DNA of 32,200 nucleotides, from positions 1 to 32,200 of the forward strand of contig JACOUI010000331.1 of the NCBI GenBank assembly GCA_016177915.1, written 5' to 3'. The DNA is from Planctomycetia bacterium (lineage in GTDB: Bacteria; Planctomycetota; Planctomycetia; Pirellulales; S012-138). Within the stretch, counting starts at the first letter, position 1, and every line of letters starts with the position of its first letter. A program made the translations under genes and the position numbers. Below are positions 19,623-27,862 of this stretch, piece by piece. The notes beneath the pieces are model-generated. The model ran no database searches and had not been told where the DNA came from. It saw only the letters and a program-made list of their open reading frames with translations.

Positions 19623-21360
19623 CACCCGCCCTCCCGCTGATCCGCGGATCGGCCACGCCCACGTACTCGCCCGTCTGGGGGTCGACGTAGATCGTGTGCG
19701 CGTCGCCCTGCTTCTCGCCTTTCGCGTCGATGGTGTGCCCGCGGCGGCGCAGATCGTCAAGCAGCGGCGCAAACTCCTTCCGTGCAGCCCCCTCGAACTT
19801 GACCACGTCGGGGAGCCATTGGTGGTGCCAGCGCGGGGCGGCCACGGCCTTCTCCGGCGGCATCTCGAACTCCAGGACGTTGAGCACGACCGCCAGCGTG
19901 GTGTTGATGATCGTCCGCCCGCCCGGCGAGCCGGTGACGAGCAGCGCGCGGCCGCCCTTGGCGACGATGGTGGGCGTTTGCGAGCTGAGCATCCGCTTTC
20001 CGGGGGCGACGACGTTCGCCTCGGTGCCGATGTTCCCGCTGCGGTCGGTGTGGCCCGGCTTCCAGTTGAAGTCGCCCATTTCGTTATTGAGCAGAAAGCC
20101 CGCCCCGCGCACGACGACCCGCGAGCCGTAGCTGTGCTCGAGCGTGTAAGTGTTGGCGACGGCGAGCCCCTCCTTGTCGATGACCGAGAAGTGCGTGGTG
20201 CTTTGGCCTTCGTCGGCGATCGCGATCTCGGGCGCCAGGCCCTCGCTCTTCGCGGCGCGCGAGGGGTCGATGTGTGATGCCAGGCGCTTGGCGTATTCTT
20301 TCGTGAGGAGGTGCGGCGGGATCCTCGTGAAGTCCGGGTCGCCCAGGTGCCGCGCGCGGTCGAGGTACGCCCGCCGCATCGCTTCGATCATGAGGTGCAC
20401 GGTCTCCGGCGAGTCGGGCCCGCGCTTTTTGAGGTCGAAGTTCTCCAGGATGTTGAGCATTTCGACGAGCGCGATGCCGCCGGAGCTGGGAGGCGGCGGG
20501 CCGTAGACGTCGTAGCCGCGAAACGTGCCATGGATCGGCTGGCGGACGTTAGCGTGGTAAGCAGCCAGGTCGGCCTTCGTGACAAGTCCGCCGCCGGAGC
20601 GCATCTCGGCCGCGATCTGGTCGGCGATCTTGCCGGTGTAGAACGCGTCGGGTCCCTCGTCGGCCAGAAGACGGAGCGTCGCCGCCAGCTCCGGTTGCAC
20701 GAGCCGGTCGCCGGCCTTCCATTTCGCGGCGGACGCCTTCTCGTTCCGTCCTCCGTTCATCGCCGCGGCGTCGCCGGTGCCCGGCGGCGCGAAGACGCGG
20801 CGGAACTCCGCAAACCGCGCCGCCGGCTCGTCGGAGAGGTGCTTGTTGAGCGACGCAGCCAGCGGTGCGTCGATGCCAAAACCCTCCTCCGCCAGGCGCG
20901 CCGCCGGCAGCACGAGTTCCTTCCAAGGCAGCTTGCCGAAACGCTGGTGCGCGAGCGCCAGGCCGCGCACCGTGCCCGGCACGCCCACCACCTTGTGCCC
21001 CAGCTTGCTTTCCTTGAGGTCGAACATCTCGCGCGTGGCCGCGGCGGGCGCCGTCTCGCGATACTCGATGCAGACCGGCTCGGCCCCGCCGCCGGGGTAG
21101 ACCATCATGAAGCCGCCGCCGCCGATATTGCCCGCCGGCGGATACGCGACCGCCATCGCCAGGGCGACCGCAACGGCCGCGTCCACGGCGTTGCCGCCTT
21201 TCTTGAGCACCTCGACGCCGACCTCCGTCGCCGGCCGCGAAACCGTCACCACCATCCCGTTCCGCCCGCGGGCCACGTCGCGGACCTCGAAAGCCTGTTG
21301 GGCCGCTGCGCCGCTTGCCATGAGCACGACGAATCCCAACGTTAGCAGCGTGCGGATCAC
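19615..21360 (-). CDS. ggt: Gamma-glutamyltransferase, exported
   Basis: 581-residue Ntn hydrolase that moves the gamma-glutamyl group of glutathione and related peptides to water or amino acids, normally in the periplasm. It starts at GTG 21360 with GAGGGAG upstream. The signal peptide is about residues 1-20 (LLTLGFVVLMASGAAA). Family landmarks are GGNAVDAAVAVALAMAVAYP, GNIGGGGFMMVY, YGPPPPSSGGIALVEML, the autocleavage site QSTTHFSVID with nucleophile Thr388, and SSQTPTIV with GSPGGRTIIN. The proenzyme would cleave before Thr388 into large and small subunits. Length is normal. Assignment is secure; the symbol is by family. Confidence 0.95.
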   Translation of the reverse strand: MIRTLLTLGFVVLMASGAAAQQAFEVRDVARGRNGMVVTVSRPATEVGVEVLKKGGNAVDAAVAVALAMAVAYPPAGNIGGGGFMMVYPGGGAEPVCIEYRETAPAAATREMFDLKESKLGHKVVGVPGTVRGLALAHQRFGKLPWKELVLPAARLAEEGFGIDAPLAASLNKHLSDEPAARFAEFRRVFAPPGTGDAAAMNGGRNEKASAAKWKAGDRLVQPELAATLRLLADEGPDAFYTGKIADQIAAEMRSGGGLVTKADLAAYHANVRQPIHGTFRGYDVYGPPPPSSGGIALVEMLNILENFDLKKRGPDSPETVHLMIEAMRRAYLDRARHLGDPDFTRIPPHLLTKEYAKRLASHIDPSRAAKSEGLAPEIAIADEGQSTTHFSVIDKEGLAVANTYTLEHSYGSRVVVRGAGFLLNNEMGDFNWKPGHTDRSGNIGTEANVVAPGKRMLSSQTPTIVAKGGRALLVTGSPGGRTIINTTLAVVLNVLEFEMPPEKAVAAPRWHHQWLPDVVKFEGAARKEFAPLLDDLRRRGHTIDAKGEKQGDAHTIYVDPQTGEYVGVADPRISGRAGGF

Positions 21361-21415
21361 GGGATTCTCCCTCGGCGTGGAGGACGATTTCTGGCTTGCA
21401 GCATTGTAATCTTGG

Positions 21416-21660
21416 GTGGCACGCCCTGAGCAGGGTGGCGAGGCGCTCGCACCGCGTACGGCGAAGGCGCCGGCAATGGGGAACGTTGGTGTTGCGGAAT
21501 GCGAAGGGCGTGCCGTCGGAGGAGACGACCTTGGCCCGCCGTCGGTCCCGCGCGCCGGCGAGCACGCCCTTCGCATTGCGCGCCTCGGCGGCATGGCGTC
21601 GGGCACCTGCCCGGCGGGACAACCTTCAGTAGCATGGCAAACGCGCTCAGGGCGTGCCAC
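21416..21660. repeat. Nested inverted repeats, 245 bp
   Basis: Outer arms GTGGCACGCCCTGAGC (21416-21431) and its exact complement (21645-21660). Inner arms AATGCGAAGGGCGTGC (21498-21513) and its exact complement (21562-21577). The word GCACGCCC occurs in all four arms. The remaining about 165 bases are not obviously repeated. No target-site duplication is evident. Confidence 0.8.
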
Positions 21661-21807
21661 ACCTTTGCGTCATCGTCGTGCCGTGGCCGCCTCTTGCCGG
21701 GCAAAGTAGAATGGACGGTTAGCGATCGCGTCGCCGATGCGTTCGAGTTACGAGTCATACGAGTCACCGGGGGGCTGACGTCCTCCGAAGCGCCGCTTTC
21801 CGATGCG

Positions 21808-21833
21808 CCCTCGCTGGCGCTTCGGGATGGTGT
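21808..21833. repeat. CCTCGCTGGCGCTTCGGG repeat upstream of the VWA gene
   Basis: Same family as 9038-9065 and 24047-24074, with GGGAT in place of GGGTT. It ends 17 bases before the chosen GTG start at 21851. Translation from an earlier codon would add repeat-encoded residues. Confidence 0.75.
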
Positions 21834-21850
21834 GTACCCGAGGTCAAGAC

Positions 21851-24028
21851 GTGGAGTTCTTGAGTCCGTGGATGCTGGCCTTGGCCGGTTCGGCGGCCGT
21901 GCCGATTGTGCTGCATCTCATCATGCGGCGCAGTCCCAAGCACATTCTCTTTCCCGCCCTGCGGTTCGTGCAGCAGCGCAGCCAGGCCAACCGCAGGCGG
22001 CTGCGGCTGCGGCACCTGATCCTGCTCGCGCTCCGCGTGGCGCTCTTCTGCCTGTTGGCGTTCGCGCTGGCGCGGCCCAGCATCCGAGCGCCGGGCTTTC
22101 AGGCCGAGGCCAATGCGCCGGTTTCCGTGGCCCTGGTGATCGACACCGGGCCGGCCATGGAATACCAGCACCTGAGCCAGACGCGCCTGGACGTGGCCAA
22201 GGAGATCGCCCGCTGGCTTTTGGAGCAGCTCCCCTCGGAGAGCCAGGTGGCGGTGCTCGACTCGCGCGGCGGCGGGGCGGTGTTTCAGGTCGACGTGCCG
22301 GCCGCCATCAAGCGCGTCGAGCAGCTCAAGACCACCGTCCTGCCCGACCGCTACGCCAACGTCGCGGCCGACGCCGTGCGCGTTCTGAAGGAAGGCAAAT
22401 ACCCCGCCCGCGAGCTGTACCTCCTCACCGACCTGACGCGCAGCGCCTGGTCCGAGGAATCGGCGGCCGCGATGCGCAGTGCCCTGGCCGCCGCGCCGGG
22501 CTTGGCCGTCCAGGTGATCGACGTCGGCGTTCCCAATCCGCAGAACACCGCGCTGGGCGCGCTAGCGCTCGACGACCAGGTCCTGGCGCGGAATGCCCCT
22601 TTGCGCATCCGCTGCAGCGTCGCGCGGCTGGGCGAGACGGCCGAGAAGACGATTCACTTGGCCGTCCGCCGGCCCGACGGCCAACTGGAAACCCGCGACC
22701 AGAAATCCGTCAAGCTGGCCGACGGCGAATCGAGCGACATCGACTTCGTCCTCCACCAGCCCGAGCCGGGCACGCACCAGGGCGAGCTACGGGTCGTTGG
22801 GCGCGACGGCCTTTCGGCCGACGACCGCCGCTATTTCACGGTCGAGGTCAAGCCGCCGTGGCGGGTGTTGATCGCGGCCCCCTCGCCGCCGGAGCACTAT
22901 GCGTTTGACCTGCACGAGGCGCTCGCGCCCGAGCCTCTGCGCCTCGACAACCAGGCGCGGTATCAGTGCGACGTCGTGCCGCTTTTGCGCCTGGGGGACG
23001 TCGCGCTCGACGACTATGCCGCCGTCGCCTTGCTCGACCCCGGCAACCTTTCGCCGGCGGTCTGGGAAAAACTCGCCAAGTACGCGCGGGCCGGCGGCAG
23101 CGTGGCCATCTTCCTCGGGCGCAACGCCGATCCCACGAACTTCAATTCCGCCCCCGCCCAAGCGCTTCTGCCCGGCAAGCTCCTGCAGCAGGCCCGCTGG
23201 CCCGACGGAAAACTCGCCCTCCAGCCGCAAAACTACCAGCATCCGGCGCTTTCCGGACTGCGTCCCTACAAAGACCGCATCCCCTGGGAGCGATTTCCCG
23301 TGTTCCGCTTCTGGCAGCTCGACGAAGTTGCCGCCGACGCGCGGGTCGTCATCCCGTATAGCAACGGCCAGCCGGCGCTCTTCGAGCGGATGGTGGGCGA
23401 GGGGACGGTCGTCACGATGACCACGCCCGTCTCCGACGAGCTGGGCGACTCGGCCTGGAACATTTTGCCGACCGGACTCGACGCCTGGCCTTTCGTGGCC
23501 CTGGCCAACGAGCTTTTCAGCTACCTGGTGGGAGCGGCCGACGAACAGCTCAATTACGAAGCGGCGGCCAACCTCATGCCGGTCCTGCACCTGGAGGGCG
23601 GCCGCGGCATTCCGGGCTACAAGCTCGTCCCGCCCACCGAAGGCTCCGCCGAGATCCGCTCGTCGAACCCCGCCGAGCCGAAGATCGTGGTGGGGAATCT
23701 CGAGGAGGAGGGCAACTACCGCGTGGTGCGCGTCGAGGACAACATCGACCGGGGATTCTCGGTCAATATCTCGCCCGCGATCACCGACCTGCGCCGCGTT
23801 TCCGAGTCGGAACTGAAGACGCTTCTGGGCGAGGTGCCCTTCAAGCTGGCCCGCAACCGGGAAGAAATCACCCGCAACTACACGATTCAGCGGGTGGGGC
23901 GGGAAGTGTTTCCGCTGGTGATCCTCATCGTCGCGGCCGTCCTGGCGGCGGAGCACTTCTGGGCGAACCGGTTTTACCGGGAGCCGGGCAAACACCAACC
24001 CGAAGCGCAAGCGAGAGGGGTCGTGTAG
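21851..24028 (+). CDS. BatA-type membrane protein with von Willebrand A-like domain
   Basis: 725 residues from GTG 21851, with GAGG at 7 bases. The N-terminus is the aerotolerance-regulator (BatA) form: FLSPWMLALAGSAAVPIVLH, a first helix, a basic loop MRRSPKHILFPALRF, then a second helix (LILLALRVALFCLLAFALA). A VWA-like domain starts near residue 85 (APVSVALVIDTGPAMEYQHL). The metal-site motif Asp-X-Ser-X-Ser reads Asp-Thr-Gly-Pro-Ala here, so metal binding may be lost. A glutamine-amidotransferase-like beta/alpha region and a last membrane helix (VFPLVILIVAAVLAAEHFW) follow. The final residues KHQPEAQARGVV are encoded by a repeat. Such proteins often accompany MoxR ATPases and DUF58 genes; none is in this window. 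Confidence 0.85.
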   Translation: MEFLSPWMLALAGSAAVPIVLHLIMRRSPKHILFPALRFVQQRSQANRRRLRLRHLILLALRVALFCLLAFALARPSIRAPGFQAEANAPVSVALVIDTGPAMEYQHLSQTRLDVAKEIARWLLEQLPSESQVAVLDSRGGGAVFQVDVPAAIKRVEQLKTTVLPDRYANVAADAVRVLKEGKYPARELYLLTDLTRSAWSEESAAAMRSALAAAPGLAVQVIDVGVPNPQNTALGALALDDQVLARNAPLRIRCSVARLGETAEKTIHLAVRRPDGQLETRDQKSVKLADGESSDIDFVLHQPEPGTHQGELRVVGRDGLSADDRRYFTVEVKPPWRVLIAAPSPPEHYAFDLHEALAPEPLRLDNQARYQCDVVPLLRLGDVALDDYAAVALLDPGNLSPAVWEKLAKYARAGGSVAIFLGRNADPTNFNSAPAQALLPGKLLQQARWPDGKLALQPQNYQHPALSGLRPYKDRIPWERFPVFRFWQLDEVAADARVVIPYSNGQPALFERMVGEGTVVTMTTPVSDELGDSAWNILPTGLDAWPFVALANELFSYLVGAADEQLNYEAAANLMPVLHLEGGRGIPGYKLVPPTEGSAEIRSSNPAEPKIVVGNLEEEGNYRVVRVEDNIDRGFSVNISPAITDLRRVSESELKTLLGEVPFKLARNREEITRNYTIQRVGREVFPLVILIVAAVLAAEHFWANRFYREPGKHQPEAQARGVV

Positions 24029-24074
24029 CCGGCCTGGAATCGCCGTCTCCCTCGCTGGCGCTTCGGGTTAGTGT
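23992..24074. repeat. Inverted repeat pair around the stop of the VWA gene
   Basis: Left arm 23992-24015 (ACACCAACCCGAAGCGCAAG, then CGAG) and right arm 24051-24074 are complementary at 22 of 24 positions. The stop codon TAG (24026-24028) lies in the 35-base loop. The left arm is coding and the right arm non-coding. The hairpin may protect or end the transcript. Confidence 0.8.
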
Positions 24075-24233
24075 CGCCTGCCTTTTTGGCAGCGCTTTCT
24101 GGCAACAAGGCGGCAAATTGCCCAGATTCTCTACCATCTGGCCTTGCCCCATGTTACAAGAGATTGTGGGAAAGGGGTTTGCGCCGATGGTCGCAGCCAG
24201 TCGCCGAGGCCGGCACAGGGTTTGCTCCCCTCG

Positions 24234-24256
24234 TAAGCGCTTATCCAGCGGTGGAT
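24234..24256. promoter_or_regulatory. Two adjacent palindromes upstream of response regulator
   Basis: TAAGCGCTTA (24234-24243) is a perfect 10-bp palindrome. It is followed by ATCC-AGCGGT-GGAT (24243-24256). They end 16 bases before ATG 24273. They could be an operator or a small hairpin affecting translation. The rest of 24075-24233 shows nothing further beyond a weak CCAGA/TCTGG pair. Confidence 0.35.
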
Positions 24257-24272
24257 TACAAGGCGTCCTCCC

Positions 24273-24716
24273 ATGTCCGTCTACACGCCGTCCATCTTGA
24301 TCACCGACGACGACGTCGCGTTCCGCGAGACGCTCTGCGGCGTGCTCGAGCCGGTCGGTTTTCGCACCCTGGAAGCCGGCGACGGCGAACAGGCCGTCGA
24401 GATCGTCCGCCGCGAGCAGGTCCATCTCATCCTGCTCGATATGCACATGCCCAAGCTCACCGGCCTGGAGGTCGCCCGGCAGGTGCGGCAGATCAAGGCC
24501 CTGTTGCCGTTCATCCTCTTGTCGGCCAACCTCGACGACCAAATGGTCGAGGAGGCCCGCCGCCTGCACGCCGCCTCCGTGCTGCCCAAGCCCGTCTCGG
24601 GCCGGCAGATCGTGCGGGCGGTGAGCCTGGCGATGCGTTTCACCTACAACTGGCCGGGGCTCTTGCCGGGACCGCACGCCCGCGCCGACGACGACCTGCC
24701 GCCGTGGTTACGGTGA
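24273..24716 (+). CDS. Stand-alone response regulator receiver domain
   Basis: 147-residue single REC domain, likely cytoplasmic, acting as a phosphate-accepting switch. The acidic pocket is Asp12-Asp13-Asp14 (LITDDD), the phospho-acceptor is Asp56 (LILLDMHMPK), the switch residue is Ser84 (LLSANLD) and the conserved Lys is Lys106 (LPKPVS). There is no output domain; the last about 25 residues are Pro/Asp-rich and end in Pro-Trp-Leu-Arg. No histidine kinase gene is adjacent, so the partner is elsewhere. ATG 24273 lacks a strong ribosome-binding site. Domain identity is secure; the pathway is unknown. Confidence 0.92.
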   Translation: MSVYTPSILITDDDVAFRETLCGVLEPVGFRTLEAGDGEQAVEIVRREQVHLILLDMHMPKLTGLEVARQVRQIKALLPFILLSANLDDQMVEEARRLHAASVLPKPVSGRQIVRAVSLAMRFTYNWPGLLPGPHARADDDLPPWLR

Positions 24717-24717
24717 G

Positions 24718-24772
24718 TTGTAGGTCGGCCCTTCCGGGCCGACGTCGACGGCCTGGAAAGGTCGTCCTACAA
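24718..24772. repeat. GTAGG(A/T)CGGCC palindrome, diverged copy
   Basis: A 55-bp imperfect palindrome beginning right after the stop of the response regulator, TTGTAGGTCGGCCCTTCC on the left and GGAAAGGTCGTCCTACAA on the right. It is related to 6263-6286 and 27446-27526. It probably folds in the transcript's 3' end. Confidence 0.78.
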
Positions 24773-24865
24773 GTCGGCAAAGCGCCTTCCTCTTTCGACC
24801 GGCGCGCCGGCCGCATACTATGAACGGTTCGTCCGCGCCCCTTTTCTCCCGTGGAGCCACGCCGC

Positions 24866-26425
24866 ATGTCCACGACCATCGCCCGCGCCCAAGCCGTCTT
24901 TCTGCACAAGAGCGACAACGTCGCCGTCGCCTCGCGCATGCTCGCCGAGGGGAGCGAAGTCGCCGCCGGGCCGCACACGGTTACGCTCTCCGAACCCGTC
25001 AAGCTCGGCCACAAGCTGGCCCTCGTCCCCATCCGCTGCGGCGAGCCGGTCGTCAAGTACGGCCAGATCATCGGCTTTGCCACGCGCGACATCGCGCCGG
25101 GCCAGTGGGTCCACACGCACAATCTTTCGGCCGGCCAGTTTGCCCGCGATTACGCCTTTTGCGAAGACGTCCCGCCCGCCCCCGAGCCGATCACCGGAAG
25201 GACGTTTCTGGGCTACCGCCGCGAGGACGGCCGGGCCGGCACGCGGAACTACATCGCCGTCGTGTCGAGCGTGAATTGCTCGGCCTCGGTGAGCCGCTAC
25301 GTCTGCCAGCGCTTCGACCGGCAGTCGCTGCGCGATTATCCGAACGTCGACGGCGTGTTCGCCGTGACCCACAAGGGGGGGTGCGGCCTGCAATACGACG
25401 GCGAGGACCACCAGCAATTGACGCGCACGCTGGCGGGCTTTGCGCGGCACGCCAACGTCGGCGCGTACCTGCTCATCGGCCTGGGCTGTGAAACCGGGAC
25501 GCTGGGCTACCTGATGAATAACGGCGGCCTGATTCAAATCGGCGCCAAGGGGGGCGGAGACGGCGACGGCCGCCCGATCGCCATGAGCATGCAGGACCTG
25601 GGCGGAACCGCCAAGACGATCGACGCGGCCGTGGCGAAGATCGCCGAACTTCTGCCCCGGGCCAACGACGTCCGCCGCGTGCCGATTCCCGCCGGCGAAA
25701 TCATCCTGGGCACGAACTGCGGCGGGTCGGACGGAAACTCCGGCATCACGGCCAACCCGGCGCTGGGCGTGGCCAGCGACATGCTCGTCGCCGCGGGCGG
25801 AACGACCGTCCTGGCCGAGACCACGGAGATCTACGGCGCGGAGCACCTGCTCACGCGCCGCGCCAAGACGCGCCAGGTGGGCGAAAAGCTCGTCGAGCGC
25901 ATCCGCTGGTGGGAAAAATACGTCGCCATGTTCGGCGCGGAAATCGACAACAACCCTTCGCCGGGCAACAAGGAAGGCGGGCTCACGACGATCTACGAAA
26001 AATCGCTGGGCGCCGTGGCCAAGGCCGGCTCCACCGCCATGACCGAAGTCTATCGCTATTCCGAGCCGGTGGCGGCCAAGGGGTTCGTCGTCATGGACAC
26101 GCCGGGCCTGGACAACGTGAGCGTGACGGGGCTGGTCGCCGGAGGCTGCAATGTCGTGGCCTTCACCACCGGCCGGGGGAGCTGCTTCGGCTGCAAACCC
26201 GCCCCCTCCATCAAGATCGCCACCAACACGCCCATGTACGAACGGATGAAAGACGACATGGACATCAACGCGGGCGTGATCCTGGAGGGCGTGCCCGTCC
26301 GCGAGGTCGGCCGGCAGATCTTCGAGTTCATCCTGGAAGTGGCTGGCGGCCGCAAGACGAAGAGCGAGCTGCTGGCCGTGGGCGACGAGGAATTCGCGCC
26401 CTGGTCGATCGGCCCGACGTTATGA
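24866..26425 (+). CDS. UxaA/GarD family sugar-acid dehydratase
   Basis: 519-residue dehydratase of the altronate/galactarate family, which removes water from sugar acids to give 2-keto-3-deoxy acids. The N-terminal SAF-type domain (residues about 5-95) includes LHKSDNVAVASRML. The main domain has RAGTRNYIAVVSSVNCSAS, THKGGCGLQ, LIGLGCETG, GTNCGGSDGNSGITANPALG, GNKEGGLTTI and TGRGSCFGCKPAPSIKIATN. The conserved Cys and His positions fit a metal site, iron in characterised members. ATG 24866 is chosen over in-frame GTG 24851 because GGAG precedes it. The exact substrate is not readable. No uronate isomerase or KDG kinase is adjacent, although a PfkB-type kinase is encoded at 3701-4654. Confidence 0.9.
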   Translation: MSTTIARAQAVFLHKSDNVAVASRMLAEGSEVAAGPHTVTLSEPVKLGHKLALVPIRCGEPVVKYGQIIGFATRDIAPGQWVHTHNLSAGQFARDYAFCEDVPPAPEPITGRTFLGYRREDGRAGTRNYIAVVSSVNCSASVSRYVCQRFDRQSLRDYPNVDGVFAVTHKGGCGLQYDGEDHQQLTRTLAGFARHANVGAYLLIGLGCETGTLGYLMNNGGLIQIGAKGGGDGDGRPIAMSMQDLGGTAKTIDAAVAKIAELLPRANDVRRVPIPAGEIILGTNCGGSDGNSGITANPALGVASDMLVAAGGTTVLAETTEIYGAEHLLTRRAKTRQVGEKLVERIRWWEKYVAMFGAEIDNNPSPGNKEGGLTTIYEKSLGAVAKAGSTAMTEVYRYSEPVAAKGFVVMDTPGLDNVSVTGLVAGGCNVVAFTTGRGSCFGCKPAPSIKIATNTPMYERMKDDMDINAGVILEGVPVREVGRQIFEFILEVAGGRKTKSELLAVGDEEFAPWSIGPTL

Positions 26426-26470
26426 CGCGCAGGTTGCGGTCCGCCGCGACGTGACCGCGCCCGTTCTTTG

Positions 26471-26503
26471 TCCCCCCCTTGTGAAGGGGGGGTAGGGGGG
26501 GTT
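26471..26503. repeat. C-run/G-run repeat, copy 3
   Basis: C7, TTGTGAA, G7, TA, G7. It lies in the 151-base gap between the dehydratase and the phosphoesterase genes. GTGACCG occurs a short distance before both this copy and the copy at 6301, so the repeat unit may be longer than the G/C-run core. Confidence 0.8.
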
Positions 26504-26576
26504 CCGGCGAGACCAGGTCACTCGCGTTGTTCGTCGAACCGTCCCAAACGATCATTCCGCACTCCGCATTTCCCCG

Positions 26577-27443
26577 ATGGTCGCCTCGATTGAGTACATC
26601 GAAGAAGTCATCGCCGCCTTCAACGCGGCGACCGAGGCGAACCTGCGCACGCCCACCCGGCAGGGAAACACGATCATCCTTGGTCCCGACGACGCCGAGG
26701 AGGTGATGATCACGGCCGACCTGCACGGCCACCGCCGGAACTTTAACTCCATCCGCCGCCTCGCCGCGCTCGATAGCCATCCCGGCCGGCACCTTGTTAT
26801 GCAGGAAGTCTGCCACGGCGGGCCGACCTACCCGGCCAACGGCGGCTGCATGTCGCACACGCTGCTGGAGGACGTCGCAAGGCTCAAGGCGAAATATCCC
26901 GAGCGCGTTCACTTCCTGCTCTCCAACCACGAACTGGCCGAGCTGACGGATTACCCGATCCTCAAGAACCGCCGCATGTTGAATCTGCTCTTTCGCCTGG
27001 GGATGCAGGAGGCCTACGGGCCGGCGGCGGAGAAGGTGCGGCAAGCGTATATGCCCTTCATCCGGAGCTGCCCGCTTGGCGTGCGGCTGCCGGGCGAAAT
27101 CCTCGTTTGCCACAGCGCCCCGCCGGCGGCCGATTTTTCGAAGCTCGATTACTCCATCTTCGACCGCGAGCTTGCGCCGGAGGACCTTCTGGAGCACCGG
27201 GCCGTCTTCGAGATGCTCTGGGGCCGCGACTACCGCGCCGAAAACGCCCGGGCCTTCGCCAAGGGCGTGCGGGCGAAGGTGCTGATCCACGGCCACGAGC
27301 CTTGCCCGGAGGGCTTTGCGGTTCCCAACGACGTGCAGATTATTTTGGACTGCTGCGGCGAGAAGGCGGCGTACGTGGTGCTTTCGACGCGCGAGAAGCC
27401 GACGCAGGAGCAGATTGTGAAGCAGATCAAGTTGCTGGATTGA
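26577..27443 (+). CDS. Calcineurin-like metallophosphoesterase
   Basis: 288-residue phosphoesterase with the metal-binding pattern of the calcineurin superfamily. Asp48-Leu-His50 lies in ITADLHGHRRN, Asn117-His118-Glu119 in LLSNHELAEL (usually GNHE), a His in VCHSAPP and His238-Gly-His240 in IHGHEPC. The family hydrolyses phosphomono- or diesters of proteins, nucleotides or diadenosine compounds; the substrate here is unknown. ATG 26577 has no clear ribosome-binding site. It probably does not belong with the dehydratase, given the repeat in between. A paired-arm repeat follows its stop. Confidence 0.88.
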   Translation: MVASIEYIEEVIAAFNAATEANLRTPTRQGNTIILGPDDAEEVMITADLHGHRRNFNSIRRLAALDSHPGRHLVMQEVCHGGPTYPANGGCMSHTLLEDVARLKAKYPERVHFLLSNHELAELTDYPILKNRRMLNLLFRLGMQEAYGPAAEKVRQAYMPFIRSCPLGVRLPGEILVCHSAPPAADFSKLDYSIFDRELAPEDLLEHRAVFEMLWGRDYRAENARAFAKGVRAKVLIHGHEPCPEGFAVPNDVQIILDCCGEKAAYVVLSTREKPTQEQIVKQIKLLD

Positions 27444-27445
27444 TG

Positions 27446-27526
27446 TAGGACGGCCTTTCCAGGCCGTCGCTTCTGCGACGGCGCGAAGGGCCTTTTGGCC
27501 GCGACGGCCTGGAAAGGCCGTCCTAC
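27446..27526. repeat. Perfect 26-bp inverted repeat, GTAGGACGGCC family
   Basis: Left arm 27446-27471 and right arm 27501-27526 are exact complements over 26 bases. The 29-base loop contains GGCC-TTTT-GGCC. It begins 2 bases after the stop of the phosphoesterase and ends 16 bases before the GTG start of the next gene. It probably separates the two transcripts. Confidence 0.9.
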
Positions 27527-27542
27527 CTTGGCGGAGAAGCTT

Positions 27543-27839
27543 GTGTCCGCTGAAAAACGCCCATCGCCCGACGACGCCCCGATCGTCTCGCCGTTCGAGG
27601 AGCGCCCGCCGTCCCGGCCGCGGTTTCAGTTCACGCTTCTGAAGCTGCTCTTGGCGATGGCGGCCTTCAGCGTCATCGCCGGCGCGCTGGCCGGTCTCGT
27701 CCGCGCCCGCAACAATCCCGATATGTCGCTGGTTTTGATCGCGATCATCGCCGGTCCGATTTTCATCGCGGCGTTAGTGGGCCTGGCGTTTGAGTTAAAG
27801 CGGTACCTCAGCAACCCGAAGCGCTGGGACCGCTGGTAG
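27543..27839 (+). CDS. Small two-helix membrane protein
   Basis: 98 residues from GTG 27543, with GGAGAAG 5-6 bases upstream. Earlier in-frame TTG codons at 27495 and 27528 would take the start into the repeat. Residues 1-25 are polar and Pro-rich. Helices lie at about 30-51 (LLKLLLAMAAFSVIAGALAG) and 60-82 (LVLIAIIAGPIFIAALVGLA), followed by a basic tail ending KRWDRW. The Phe-Gln-Phe-Thr-Leu-Leu-Lys-Leu-Leu entry to helix 1 resembles a motif seen in many small planctomycete membrane proteins. Function is unknown. Confidence 0.7.
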   Translation: MSAEKRPSPDDAPIVSPFEERPPSRPRFQFTLLKLLLAMAAFSVIAGALAGLVRARNNPDMSLVLIAIIAGPIFIAALVGLAFELKRYLSNPKRWDRW

Positions 27840-27862
27840 CTCTAGCCTAGCGCCTTCCTCCT

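Larger units (their letters stand above)
21361..21850. other. 490-base gene-free gap with nested inverted repeats
   Basis: It lies between two divergent genes. It contains a two-level inverted-repeat structure (21416-21660), short CGAGT direct repeats near 21744-21765 and a repeat unit at 21808-21833. Open frames cross it on both strands, but none shows a recognisable domain or a ribosome-binding site, so I do not call a gene. It must also hold promoters for both neighbours; I see no clear boxes. Confidence 0.6.

Noticed and set aside
21416-21660. Insertion sequence or MITE
   Set aside because: Inverted arms exist, but no transposase and no flanking target duplication is evident, so I report it only as an unexplained repeat structure.
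21357-21767. Minus-strand frames in the gap between ggt and the VWA gene, possible decayed gene
   Set aside because: No domain recognised, no start signal, and the sequence is dominated by inverted repeats.
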